Shown piece by piece: positions 1-8,093 of a DNA stretch of 27,549 nucleotides. The stretch is from NCBI GenBank assembly GCA_002320385.1, contig DCKN01000016.1:1-27549 (forward strand), given 5' to 3'. The notes under the pieces are model-generated. The model ran no database searches. It saw nothing but the letters and a program-made list of their open reading frames with translations, and was not told the origin of the DNA. This stretch comes from Proteobacteria bacterium UBA1673 (GTDB lineage: Bacteria > Pseudomonadota > Gammaproteobacteria > Comchoanobacterales > Comchoanobacteraceae). Each line of letters opens with the position of its first letter. Position 1 is the stretch's first letter. The position numbers and the translations under genes are program-made.

Positions 1-39
1 TCGCGATGATAGACGCTAATGCCAGCATCGAAATATCTC

Positions 40-348
40 TCATTGCTGGCTGCTGTTTTTTTCGATCTTTTTTTCCTCAAGCGCGTTCAAATGATCCTGT
101 ATGTCTTGCACCTGTGCTGCAATACTCTCGATCTCTTTGTTGAGTCGGGCCTGCATGTTTTCCATCTGACTGACGAGCTCTTTTGTTGCTTTCTCAAGGT
201 TTTTGGCTGCACTTTCCTCTACTTCTTGACATTTAGCGCTCACAGCATCGACACCTTGTTGCCAAGTTATTTTATTTTTTCTTGCCTCGATTGGGATATT
301 AAGTGCTATTATCGCGACTAAAAGCCCACAATAGTTGGTTGATGACAT
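40..348 (-). CDS. Small exported coiled-coil protein, function unknown
   Basis: This encodes 102 residues that I do not recognise as a named family. The first ~22 residues look like a signal peptide (hydrophobic stretch GLLVAIIALNI, then an Ala-type cleavage site near IEA/RK). The rest is almost entirely charged and helical, with heptad-like spacing of Leu, Ile, Met and Ala from about residue 40 to 95, so a periplasmic coiled coil is likely. The ATG is preceded at good distance by AAGGAG, and a consensus-like promoter lies further upstream (separate entry), so I believe it is real despite its small size. It is divergent from nadK-recN. Phasin-like or small OmpH/Skp-like scaffolding proteins have similar composition, but length and sequence do not establish either. 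Confidence 0.7.
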   Translation of the reverse strand: MSSTNYCGLLVAIIALNIPIEARKNKITWQQGVDAVSAKCQEVEESAAKNLEKATKELVSQMENMQARLNKEIESIAAQVQDIQDHLNALEEKKIEKNSSQQ

Positions 349-385
349 TGTTGACTCCTTGTGCTGATCATTAAACTATCCTTAA

Positions 386-415
386 ATTAAATCAAAATCA
401 TCATTACGATGTCAA
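386..415 (-). promoter_or_regulatory. Probable sigma70 promoter of the small coiled-coil gene
   Basis: Read on the minus strand, a perfect -35 box TTGACA (410-415) is followed after 18 bases by TTTAAT (386-391). The predicted transcript start is about 30 bases before the ATG at 348. The remaining intergenic sequence up to nadK (416-629) shows no ORF and no convincing RNA gene. Confidence 0.6.
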
Positions 416-629
416 CTCAAAGCCCAAAGGCGTTGATGGATTTCATTTATCATCAATCTTCAGTGATCTCGCACACAAGTGCTTATGCACATGTTATCCC
501 CATAATACCGTCTTATTTTAGAATCAGCATCATGCCATTGATTCCCTGGGTTTAGACAGATACAAAATAAGGGTTTATTTCATGCTATGAAGAAGCTATC
601 ATACGCTCAGGGATTGAATAGAGACAAGA

Positions 630-1505
630 ATGACGACTAACCCAATGCTTCCAATTACGATCGTTGCTAGAAAGCCATCTGACGGGGTGGTAACTGCAAA
701 ACACAAGTTACTGGATTTACTAAACGATCTTAATGTGCCTTTTCAGATTGATAACCATGACAATACACTCGCAGGACTCGATCAAGCGATGCTGCCTAAA
801 TTGGTTCGTCTTGAATCGGTAAAAAATGGCCTCTTAGTGAGTATCGGCGGCGATGGAAGCTTACTAAGACTTATTCCTCATGCAGCTGCCAATGACTTGC
901 CAATCATTGGAGTCAACCTAGGAAGATTAGGCTTTCTAGCGGACTTACCTGCCGATGACCTATCCATGTTGGCTGAAGTGATTGATGGCCATTGCATCAA
1001 AAGTCCACGCGCGCTTCTGGCGGTATCGCATACCGATGGCGAGCGCGTTAAGCCACTTGGGATTGGGCTTAACGAGCTTTGTATTAAAAGCGAGCGACCT
1101 GGTAAAGCACTTGTTTTTTCAATCACTACTCACAATAATTGCTTTCATTATCGAGCTGATGGCTATATCATTGCTACGCCAACAGGCTCTACCGCTTACG
1201 CGCTCTCTAGTGGCGGCCCAGTCATCTCCCCTGATGTAGACGCACAACTGATGTTGCCTATCTGCCCTCATGGGCAACATACTCATCCCATTGTGCTACC
1301 TGCGGATTCTATAACAACGCTCCAGATTGCACCTGACCATACTGATAAAGCAATTATTTTTGTCGATGGCTCAGTTGTCGGCACTTTGCGCGCAGGACAA
1401 AAGCTACAAGTCAGTAAATCTCAGCAGTCTGTCACACTCATTCATCCCAAAGAATATAATTTTATGAGTGTGTGCCGTGATAAACTTCACTGGAAACCAC
1501 GCTGA
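630..1505 (+). CDS. nadK: NAD kinase
   Basis: NAD kinase phosphorylates NAD to NADP using ATP or polyphosphate in the cytosol. The 291-residue length is normal for the bacterial family. Diagnostic motifs are present: GGDGS at 73-77 (the GGDGT-type catalytic loop with its Asp), NLGRLGFL near 96-103, the LNE motif with N148/E149, and PTGSTAYALSSGGP from 184, the glycine-rich NAD-binding segment, followed by a CPH...PIVLP segment at 212-224. The chosen ATG has only a weak purine-rich GAGACAAGA upstream; an internal ATG at residue 6 is the alternative. Its stop overlaps the recN start (TGATG), indicating translational coupling. nadK and recN are neighbours in many gammaproteobacteria, which supports both calls. 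Confidence 0.95.
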   Translation: MTTNPMLPITIVARKPSDGVVTAKHKLLDLLNDLNVPFQIDNHDNTLAGLDQAMLPKLVRLESVKNGLLVSIGGDGSLLRLIPHAAANDLPIIGVNLGRLGFLADLPADDLSMLAEVIDGHCIKSPRALLAVSHTDGERVKPLGIGLNELCIKSERPGKALVFSITTHNNCFHYRADGYIIATPTGSTAYALSSGGPVISPDVDAQLMLPICPHGQHTHPIVLPADSITTLQIAPDHTDKAIIFVDGSVVGTLRAGQKLQVSKSQQSVTLIHPKEYNFMSVCRDKLHWKPR

Positions 1506-3181
1506 TGCTACTAGCTATTCATATTGACAACTTCATGCTTTTCGAGAAAGTGTCGATTGAAGTGTCCTCACCTTTTGTTGTGGTCACTGGAGAGACAGGC
1601 GCTGGAAAATCATTGTTTCTACAGTCGTTGAGATTTCTTTCTGGCGGCAAAAAGCCCTCGTCGCCGCCGCCTTTTCAAGACTTGCCTACCAGTGTTGCCT
1701 GCTTGATTCATCGCGATGCGCTCAATTATATGCCTGCTGAAGCCGCAGAATTGATTAATAGCAAATCTTCGTCGAATGCCAATAGTGCGATTGAGATTCG
1801 CCGCAGCTTGACCCCACAGGGTAAGTCGAAGATGACTATTGACGGGCACCCTGCGAACACGGCATTGGTCAAAGGGATCATGCAAGCTTTTTTCGAAATC
1901 AACGCTCAACATCAACACTTGACTGTACTTGAGGAGCGGACTCAGCGAATACTCCTTGATCGTTACACAAACGTTAACCATCAGCTTTCGATTGTCTCAT
2001 CAACCTACCATAATTGGCAGTCTCTTCTGGCGCGGCAAAAAAAACTTCAGATAGCCTTAGCAGGGTTCGATGATATTGATTATCTACAGTCAGTCATTGA
2101 AGATATTAATCAACTGGCTTTGCATGATTTAGATCTTGACGGGTTACACCAGGAACAGAAACGACTGCATGGGCGCCAAACCTTTTTACAAGGATGCCAG
2201 TCTCTGCTTCAACGCCTAGACGGTGAACATGAGCATGCGATTGCACCTCAACTTTTCCAGGCCCAACATGCACTGGATGATTACCACGATCTTTATCCTA
2301 AAACGTCTGATATTAGCCAATGTCTTCGTGATGCTGCTACCCTTTCCCAGGAAGCAGTCAATGGATTGCAATCGGTCCTGGATTACGATTACAGTGCGGA
2401 CGCCGAGCGCCTCAACCAGATTGAAAGACAATTAAGTGCGACCCACGATTGTGCTCGAAAATATCGGTTACAACCTGAAGCACTTCTCACATTTGCGGAT
2501 CAATGTTTAGAGCAGATAGAAAAGCATCATCAATATACTCAGGAGCTCTCTGGATTGGCGCAGAAAATTACTGATTGCGAAACCGAATATCACCACCATG
2601 CATCCGAGCTTTCAAAGCAACGTACCACTGGCGCAGAAAAACTAACTGCACATATCTTGTCTCAGTTACCATCGTTAAATCTACCGCATGCCCTCTTTCA
2701 TATCAATGTGCGACCTAACCGAGAGACGCCCTCTGAGCATGGCTCCGATACAATTGAATTTCTGTTTTCTGGCAATCCCGGCATTGCTTTATCGAAGTTG
2801 TCAGACTGTGCCTCAGGCGGCGAGTTGGCTCGTATCGCACTACTACTTACCGCAAGTATCCCTGCCCAGTTTAGAAAAACGTTGATTTTCGACGAAGCTG
2901 ATGTGGGTGTCAGTGGCAAAACAGCTAGTATGATTGGTCAGTTGATGGGTCAGATTGCACATCAACATCAAATTATTTGCCTAACCCATTCTCCCCAAGT
3001 AGCCGCTTGTGGTCAGCAGCACTGGCACATCGTTAAACAACATAGCCATGACAAAACTTTGACGAAGTTACAGTCATTGGATAAAGATGCACACATCAGG
3101 GAAGTTGCCCGCTTACTCAGTGGTATGGACGTGAGTGAAGAAAGCTTAGCGAGTGCTCGTAAGCTCTGTGAACAGTCCTAA
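1505..3181 (+). CDS. recN: DNA repair protein RecN
   Basis: RecN is an SMC-like ATPase that binds DNA ends and helps RecA-dependent double-strand break repair in the cytoplasm. At 558 residues it has the usual length. Walker A is GETGAGKS at 29-36, the ABC signature is ASGGELARI at 436-444, Walker B is LIFDEAD at 460-466, and a THSPQVA switch motif is at 494-500. The middle (about 150-390) is helical with charged heptads, matching the RecN coiled-coil arm. The ATG overlaps the nadK stop by one base, so expression depends on nadK translation. No LexA-type palindrome was seen upstream of either gene, unlike SOS-controlled recN of Escherichia coli. It converges with the unknown gene at 3325-4869 across 143 bases that contain only weak hairpins. 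Confidence 0.95.
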   Translation: MLLAIHIDNFMLFEKVSIEVSSPFVVVTGETGAGKSLFLQSLRFLSGGKKPSSPPPFQDLPTSVACLIHRDALNYMPAEAAELINSKSSSNANSAIEIRRSLTPQGKSKMTIDGHPANTALVKGIMQAFFEINAQHQHLTVLEERTQRILLDRYTNVNHQLSIVSSTYHNWQSLLARQKKLQIALAGFDDIDYLQSVIEDINQLALHDLDLDGLHQEQKRLHGRQTFLQGCQSLLQRLDGEHEHAIAPQLFQAQHALDDYHDLYPKTSDISQCLRDAATLSQEAVNGLQSVLDYDYSADAERLNQIERQLSATHDCARKYRLQPEALLTFADQCLEQIEKHHQYTQELSGLAQKITDCETEYHHHASELSKQRTTGAEKLTAHILSQLPSLNLPHALFHINVRPNRETPSEHGSDTIEFLFSGNPGIALSKLSDCASGGELARIALLLTASIPAQFRKTLIFDEADVGVSGKTASMIGQLMGQIAHQHQIICLTHSPQVAACGQQHWHIVKQHSHDKTLTKLQSLDKDAHIREVARLLSGMDVSEESLASARKLCEQS

Positions 3182-3324
3182 TGCGTCATACCATGCTTTG
3201 AAAGCGCGATATTTCTGCATTTAGGTTTGTACGCTAAGATTGAAGTTGTACACCGATGCTAAAAATTAACACTGCTTGTAGTGTCTAAGCGCATATCTAT
3301 CAATCAGTGATTTAGATTGGCCGG

Positions 3325-4869
3325 CTAGGGAACGAGCCTAATATCGCCTGGGGTGTATGTCCCCGTTATTGCTCTGTTGACAGACTTCGGTACGTAAAAA
3401 CCTTTGCCCGTAGACGACTGCCACTTGCAGACTATATCAAGCGGCGTGTTTTTTTCTTTATTTGGTCCAGAAAATACTTTTACTATCATCATTTCTGAAG
3501 GTAATTTTCTAACGGTGAGTTGTGAAAGCTGATCATTGAGCTCACCACACTCTTGAAGCGCCATAAGCTGTTGATCTAAATGCTGCTCTGCACTGTTTAC
3601 CATTTTGAACTCTTTTGACACTTTAACAATATCATCTCCATGCACCAACTTCACATCAAATAGTCCACCAGGCATCGGCATGACTTCGTGTCCATTTTCA
3701 AGCGCACTAATATTATCTTCGCCGCGAGATCGCTTTGTTGCTTCATCTGTGATGCACTCGCCCCGACATCGTTTTAGAACGTTATCCCTGGTGGCATAAA
3801 CGATTGCACGTTGAGCAGCTGTTGACTGACAAGTATGAAGTTGACCCGATGAATGCTCTTGGTCGCTAGATACCCCATCCTCAGACGTTGCAGTCTCTTT
3901 TTCATCGACGCCCTGACTAATACTTTCGTCGCTATCATCTATAGATGTTGTATCTTGATCTGTTAGGCTTGATCGCTCGAAAGACGCCCATCTAGCTAAT
4001 TGATCATTCGGATCGCTTTGCTCTCTACTACTAGATCCAGTGGAGCATGCAGCGCTTTCAAAACACGTGGCCGCCTCCTCAGATCCCTGTATGGATGATC
4101 CAGATCTCGACGAGGCGGAATGATTGGAATCATCCATATCTTCAAAAGTACTAATTAGATCCTTTTTTCTAGAGTAGTCATGATATTGATCACTGATTTC
4201 CAAATCACTCGAATGTTTCATTACTTCAACAATATCAGGTATATCCGCAGCAATCTCATCTAAGCGCTGCTCAATTTTTTGATCAAATTTGATCATCACA
4301 CGCCAATTAAGCAACCACCCGGATATCTTGTATCTGACGAAATGTATTTCTTCAATTACTTGCTTTAACTCTTCTTGGCATAGGGCTTTGGTAAAAAACC
4401 TTTGATTATTCATTTGTGACTTCTGAATCTGTAAGACACTAGTACTCATAGTATCATAGAGATTAATGAGCTTTGTGATGACGTTTTCTGAAAGTTTTTT
4501 GTAGTGCGATCGATTCTTGATACCCATCCCAGTGGCTTGCTCCTGAAGCACTGTGGTAGTCAGCGTATCGGAAAACCTTGGTAAAGCATCTAAATTAATG
4601 TACTCGGCTTCATTTGCGCGCTTGTGATAGCAAAAGTTATCGAAAAACGCTGAAGCGATTAATAGCCACACGTTGATTGGCTTCCATGGACCACTTTTAC
4701 AGAGATAAAATCCCTTACCTTGGCAAACTCTTTCTAATGAAAACCTGATCTCAGTCCATAGGTTGGCATCAACCTTGGCTGCGCGAAGTGCTGATCCAGG
4801 CTGGTTGGGTATTTTCATGAGTGTTTCGGCTGTCAGTGCAGTACGATAAGGGCTTCCATCGAAAGGCAT
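3325..4869 (-). CDS. Unrecognised 514-aa protein with acidic disordered centre; candidate secreted effector
   Basis: I recognise no known family. The N-terminal ~220 residues are mixed helical with several Trp and a Cys-containing GKGFYLCKS at 51-59. Residues about 222-350 are strongly Ser/Asp/Glu-rich and look disordered. A basic pair of motifs, KRCRGE (366-371) and KRSRGE (379-384), fits a bipartite nuclear localisation signal. A compact C-terminal part (about 400-514) ends GDIRLVP and contains GKGFYVPKS at 488-496, echoing the N-terminal motif. There is no signal peptide or membrane segment. The start is uncertain: neither M1 nor the internal Met at 18 has a clear Shine-Dalgarno. A long AT-rich leader lies upstream. 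Because a Dot/Icm system is encoded nearby, a translocated effector is a reasonable inference, but nothing here proves translocation. Confidence 0.75.
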   Translation of the reverse strand: MPFDGSPYRTALTAETLMKIPNQPGSALRAAKVDANLWTEIRFSLERVCQGKGFYLCKSGPWKPINVWLLIASAFFDNFCYHKRANEAEYINLDALPRFSDTLTTTVLQEQATGMGIKNRSHYKKLSENVITKLINLYDTMSTSVLQIQKSQMNNQRFFTKALCQEELKQVIEEIHFVRYKISGWLLNWRVMIKFDQKIEQRLDEIAADIPDIVEVMKHSSDLEISDQYHDYSRKKDLISTFEDMDDSNHSASSRSGSSIQGSEEAATCFESAACSTGSSSREQSDPNDQLARWASFERSSLTDQDTTSIDDSDESISQGVDEKETATSEDGVSSDQEHSSGQLHTCQSTAAQRAIVYATRDNVLKRCRGECITDEATKRSRGEDNISALENGHEVMPMPGGLFDVKLVHGDDIVKVSKEFKMVNSAEQHLDQQLMALQECGELNDQLSQLTVRKLPSEMMIVKVFSGPNKEKNTPLDIVCKWQSSTGKGFYVPKSVNRAITGTYTPGDIRLVP

Positions 4870-4988
4870 GGGAATTTATTATTGTTATTGTGACGTGCAT
4901 TGTACTGTATGACGTAATATACAACATTAACTAATGGTTAAATATATGAAATAATGATTTTTTTAATAATTTTTTGTTTTCGTACGCG

Positions 4989-5657
4989 TTAGTAATCAAA
5001 GCATATTTTATACTCATTGGCTAATCTTAGCCACGATTTTCTGCTGAGACCTAAATCTTTTAGCATTGATTGGCGCGCTTTTGATGAATGAACAAGATCA
5101 CCCCAACGTTGTTTGTCCTGTTGTGTAATCACATGACTACAACCTTCTAGCGCTTTCTTTCGAGTAATTTTTTCAAGATAGTAAGCCACCGTATTCGTTA
5201 ACTGCTTATCATAATCGAGATAATCAATACTGGTTGTGATGGTCATTGTTCCCTCTGAGGGGGAGGTAAATAAAATTTTTGGGTGCAATATCACACAGCC
5301 AACAGCGCTTATGAGATCCCCGTCATAAAAATAACTGGCATCTTCATCGCTGCGCTGCATGTCCAATAATACACCACCACCCCATACTGCCTTATTGTTG
5401 AGTTTTGGATTGCCATAAGTACATGTCCAATTGATTTTTTGTTTTGGGTTGACCACATTAAGGCGTATACCGTACGCGACGAGATGATTCTTGTTCACAT
5501 GAAAATGTAGAACACCGAATAGCTGAGCGTCGGAACTACGAATCTGCCAGTATCCGTCTACTTCTTGATCGGTTATTTGATAAGCCAATACTGCCTGGGC
5601 CATTGCCGCGATCATCAAGACGGCTAGCTTTGATGCCATAGAGTGCTCATATTTCAT
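4989..5657 (-). CDS. DUF2147-like exported protein
   Basis: The 222-residue product starts with a signal peptide (hydrophobic KLAVLMIAAMAQAVLA, cleavage near residue 25). The mature part resembles the DUF2147 fold. It has an early GYWQI (the family's G-x-W start), a strand-rich body, a Cys in INWTC, a WGGGVLLD segment matching the family's W-x-G-G-x-I-x-D, and a second half with a possible strand-rich repeat. DUF2147 proteins are small periplasmic beta-rich proteins with no established reaction. The C-terminal ~50 residues (basic, helical, ending KICFDY) extend past the usual domain. An AAGG-type ribosome site just upstream favours the first ATG over the internal MASKL start. It is divergent from the membrane protein gene at 5882. 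Confidence 0.75.
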   Translation of the reverse strand: MKYEHSMASKLAVLMIAAMAQAVLAYQITDQEVDGYWQIRSSDAQLFGVLHFHVNKNHLVAYGIRLNVVNPKQKINWTCTYGNPKLNNKAVWGGGVLLDMQRSDEDASYFYDGDLISAVGCVILHPKILFTSPSEGTMTITTSIDYLDYDKQLTNTVAYYLEKITRKKALEGCSHVITQQDKQRWGDLVHSSKARQSMLKDLGLSRKSWLRLANEYKICFDY

Positions 5658-5689
5658 GCCTACCTTGCTCCGACTCCCGTTATTTTTAG

Positions 5690-5836
5690 CTTATCACAGC
5701 GCCCTGTAAATACAAGACAGATCTTAATCCGACATTACTGCGAGCGGGAGATTATGGTAATGATGTCCAGCAAACGCTATTGCCACTGGCATGCTCTTTT
5801 GAACATGTCAAGAAAGTCAATGACTTGCTAGGTTAA
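5690..5836 (+). pseudogene. Possible remnant: protein-like reading frame without a start codon
   Basis: Between the divergent genes, a frame opening after a TAG and ending with TAA at 5834-5836 reads as a convincing protein tail, including LNPTLLRAGDYGNDVQQTLL followed by PLACSFEHVKKVNDLLG. It has no ATG, GTG or TTG start in a usable position and no family that I recognise. It may be the decayed 3' end of a lost gene, consistent with reductive evolution, or it may be chance. An overlapping 25-codon frame starting at 5754 has a GGGAG before its ATG but an implausible composition. Confidence 0.25.
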
Positions 5837-5881
5837 CTTGAATTGTGATAGCATCCAGATTAAGTTTCTAGGAACACAATC

Positions 5882-6388
5882 ATGTCAATAACGACCAAAG
5901 ATATACCACCTCGGTTGATAACCATTGCCCTCTTGGTATGTGCCACTAATCTGGCGCCACTGCTGATTAACTTTCTCTATGTTAATATCATTTTACCCGC
6001 TGGCCTGACAGAAAAATTCATTCTTTCTGTGAGCTACATTGTCAACTTCGTTGTCATTGCCTGGCTGACTATGCTTTTTTGTCAGAAGCGCCGCTGGGCA
6101 ATGTATGGAGTTATTCTTATTCAATGTGTAACCTGTATTAACTATCTACTTTTGCTCTTTCATTCTTTGGCTATAGATGAAGTAGACCGTCTCACTGATA
6201 AACCATTCTTGACTGCTCTGCTTCTTGTCGTGACTGGATTTAACCTATATTTATTGTTGTCCCCTGCCTCACATCGCCTCTTTCAAGTCAAGACGAAACC
6301 ACATATTCGTGCATTTTTACTTGCAATCCGGCGTCTGCCGGCTTTAGATCAACCTGAATATCGTCCAGCCGAAACTGATAAAGCTTGA
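5882..6388 (+). CDS. Four-helix inner-membrane protein, function unknown
   Basis: The 168-residue protein has four hydrophobic segments of membrane length (about residues 12-37, 45-66, 72-93 and 108-127) and a basic, cytoplasmic-looking C-terminal tail of ~40 residues with several Arg and Lys. An AGGA eight bases before the ATG supports the start. I see no catalytic motif and no family match. It sits just upstream of two nucleotide transporter genes on the same strand, but the first transporter has its own promoter, so a shared role is only a possibility. Confidence 0.7.
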   Translation: MSITTKDIPPRLITIALLVCATNLAPLLINFLYVNIILPAGLTEKFILSVSYIVNFVVIAWLTMLFCQKRRWAMYGVILIQCVTCINYLLLLFHSLAIDEVDRLTDKPFLTALLLVVTGFNLYLLLSPASHRLFQVKTKPHIRAFLLAIRRLPALDQPEYRPAETDKA

Positions 6389-6450
6389 TCGCATCTGCGC
6401 GTATTGTTTCATGAAAAACATTCATAATTATGGAATTTTTTGACTTTCTC

Positions 6451-6479
6451 TTGCGTCGAGAGGCCTCACGTGATATAAT
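6451..6479 (+). promoter_or_regulatory. Strong extended -10 promoter of the first nucleotide transporter
   Basis: TTGCGT (6451-6456), a 17-base spacer and TATAAT (6474-6479) preceded by TG (extended -10, TGATATAAT) form the best sigma70 promoter in the window. Predicted transcription starts about 20 bases before the ATG at 6506. That short leader carries no clear Shine-Dalgarno, so initiation may depend little on one. Confidence 0.7.
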
Positions 6480-6505
6480 GGGACAAGTGTGATATAGATA
6501 ACTAA

Positions 6506-8014
6506 ATGTTCTCAACCACTAAAATTTTAGAGCAAAAACGCACCATTTTGATGGGGCTGCTCATAATGCTCACGGTCATCGGTTATAACATTTTGCGTGG
6601 CATGAAAAAGGCCGTCATTCTAACCTTCCCCTCAGCCGGTGCAGCATACATTCCTTTTGTTAAGACCACACTCGTCATGCCCATGTCCATTCTGATTGGC
6701 GCTCTTTATCTTTATGTGCGGCACAAAAGAGGCATTATCACTGCCTACTATGCGGTTACAGCAATGTTTCTGTTTTATTTTGTTTTATTCACGTTTTACT
6801 TGCTCCCTAATATTACTTCTGTTACCCCTGATGCTGTTTGGCTATCTGAATGCCAGAAACAACTGCCTCACTTTAAGTTTTTTATTGGCATGTTATCGAA
6901 CTGGCCAATCGCTATGTACTATGTGGCGGCCGAACTGTGGGGGACATACTCCCTTGTGGTGTTATTTTGGCAGATTGCAAACGAGCTATACACACCCGCC
7001 GAGGCAACAGACTGCTTCCCAACTTTTATATTTGTCAGTAGTGTCAGTATCATTATTGCAAGCTATATCATTGAAGGACTAAGCCTAACCAATGATCCAT
7101 TAACGACATGTACGCTAACAATCTGTTCTCTGGGCGCTGCTATGACTTTGATTGTGTTCACACTAAATCATTATTACCACGATCGGTTTATCAATAGCCA
7201 TTTGTCCTCTCATGTCCCAGCTAAGAAAAAGAAGATTTCATTTTCTGATAGCTTGTCACTCACGTTCAGCTCCCCTCATGTCTTGTATATTGGTATATGC
7301 GTCTTTAGTTTTGGCATGCTGGTCAATTTCTTTGAACTAAGCCTGGATCACAAGATTTCTCAATACTACTCAAACCCAAAGCTTTTACTTGAATTCCAAA
7401 GTTGGTTTACCCGAACGAAGGGCATTCTTTGTATTCTCGCGAATGTGGTTAATGCTGTCATGCTGAGAAGAATGGGCTGGTTTGCGGTTGCAATGATTAC
7501 CCCATGTATTTGCATTTTATCCGCTAACATCTTTTTATTTTCTTGCTACCACATTGACTTCCTCCAAAGCCTCATGCCTGCTGGATCAGCAGAAGAGATC
7601 CTTGTCTGGACTGGCTGCATTTTGCTCGTTGTCACCTACTCGTGCAAGTACTCATTTTTTGACACCACCAAGGAACTCGCATTTACTCCTCTACCTGATT
7701 CGATGAAAGCTAATGCTAAAGCAGTCGCGGATGGGATTTGTGGCCGCGCTGGAAAATCTGGTAGCTCTTTTGTTCAAGCATCATTAATCAGCATTACCGC
7801 AGCGCAAACGGTGCCCGATATTGTGCCATATCTTATGTATCTAGGCGCATTTCTCTCTGTCTTTTGGGTGTGGTCGATGACTCGGCTAAATCATAGCTAT
7901 CAAGCTAAGATGGCCTTGATCAATGCAACAGATCCTATTGATACTGATAGTGCTGACGCTACAAGTCCTCAACACGACCAAATTAGCTCCCCCCTCGAAG
8001 CATCAACAACCTAA
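6506..8014 (+). CDS. ATP/ADP translocase-family nucleotide transporter (NTT/Tlc), copy 1
   Basis: NTT carriers in the inner membrane exchange host ATP for bacterial ADP, or import nucleotides or NAD by proton symport; sequence alone does not tell which. The protein has 502 residues and about 12 membrane helices, the usual NTT size. Family landmarks are LRGMKKAVIL near 30-39, FVKTTLVMP with K53, FWQIANELY in the middle, and the C-terminal block beginning KELAFTPLP (K389/E390) and running through D409, G413-R414 and GKSG at 416-419. This block corresponds to the conserved segment of NTTs that begins KEMAYIPL. A hydrophilic Ser/Thr/Asp-rich tail follows the last helix. It has its own strong promoter, and its stop lies 79 bases before the second copy. 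Presence of an NTT strongly suggests an intracellular lifestyle. Confidence 0.92.
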   Translation: MFSTTKILEQKRTILMGLLIMLTVIGYNILRGMKKAVILTFPSAGAAYIPFVKTTLVMPMSILIGALYLYVRHKRGIITAYYAVTAMFLFYFVLFTFYLLPNITSVTPDAVWLSECQKQLPHFKFFIGMLSNWPIAMYYVAAELWGTYSLVVLFWQIANELYTPAEATDCFPTFIFVSSVSIIIASYIIEGLSLTNDPLTTCTLTICSLGAAMTLIVFTLNHYYHDRFINSHLSSHVPAKKKKISFSDSLSLTFSSPHVLYIGICVFSFGMLVNFFELSLDHKISQYYSNPKLLLEFQSWFTRTKGILCILANVVNAVMLRRMGWFAVAMITPCICILSANIFLFSCYHIDFLQSLMPAGSAEEILVWTGCILLVVTYSCKYSFFDTTKELAFTPLPDSMKANAKAVADGICGRAGKSGSSFVQASLISITAAQTVPDIVPYLMYLGAFLSVFWVWSMTRLNHSYQAKMALINATDPIDTDSADATSPQHDQISSPLEASTT

Positions 8015-8042
8015 CGTTTTCAAAAGTTAGCTGCTATCTTGC

Positions 8043-8072
8043 TTGAAATCGCGGTAAGTGTTAGCCTAGTAT
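8043..8072 (+). promoter_or_regulatory. Probable promoter of the second nucleotide transporter
   Basis: TTGAAA (8043-8048), an 18-base spacer and TAGTAT (8067-8072) lie just upstream of the ATG at 8094. The -35 box sits inside an 11-base word, TTGCTTGAAAT (8039-8049), which recurs exactly before the hydrolase gene at 9592. Confidence 0.45.
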
Positions 8073-8093
8073 ATCCTCGGCGAACGGTAGTCA

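Noticed and set aside
546..559. CTG...CAG inverted pair upstream of nadK resembling a LexA box
   Set aside because: The span is 14 bases instead of 16 and the flanking CTGT/ACAG symmetry is incomplete.
3266..3290. Hairpin ACACT-GCTTGT-AGTGT between recN and the convergent gene
   Set aside because: It has only a five-base stem and no T-rich tail, too weak for a terminator call.
5643..5831. 62-codon open frame across the divergent intergenic region
   Set aside because: It has no ribosome site at its start, overlaps the opposite gene's start, and has an implausible composition; the other frame ending at 5836 looks more protein-like.
8011..8030. Inverted repeat CTAACGTTTTCAAAAGTTAG at the end of the first NTT gene
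   Set aside because: The stem is AT-rich with a mismatch and no T run follows, so I do not call it a terminator.
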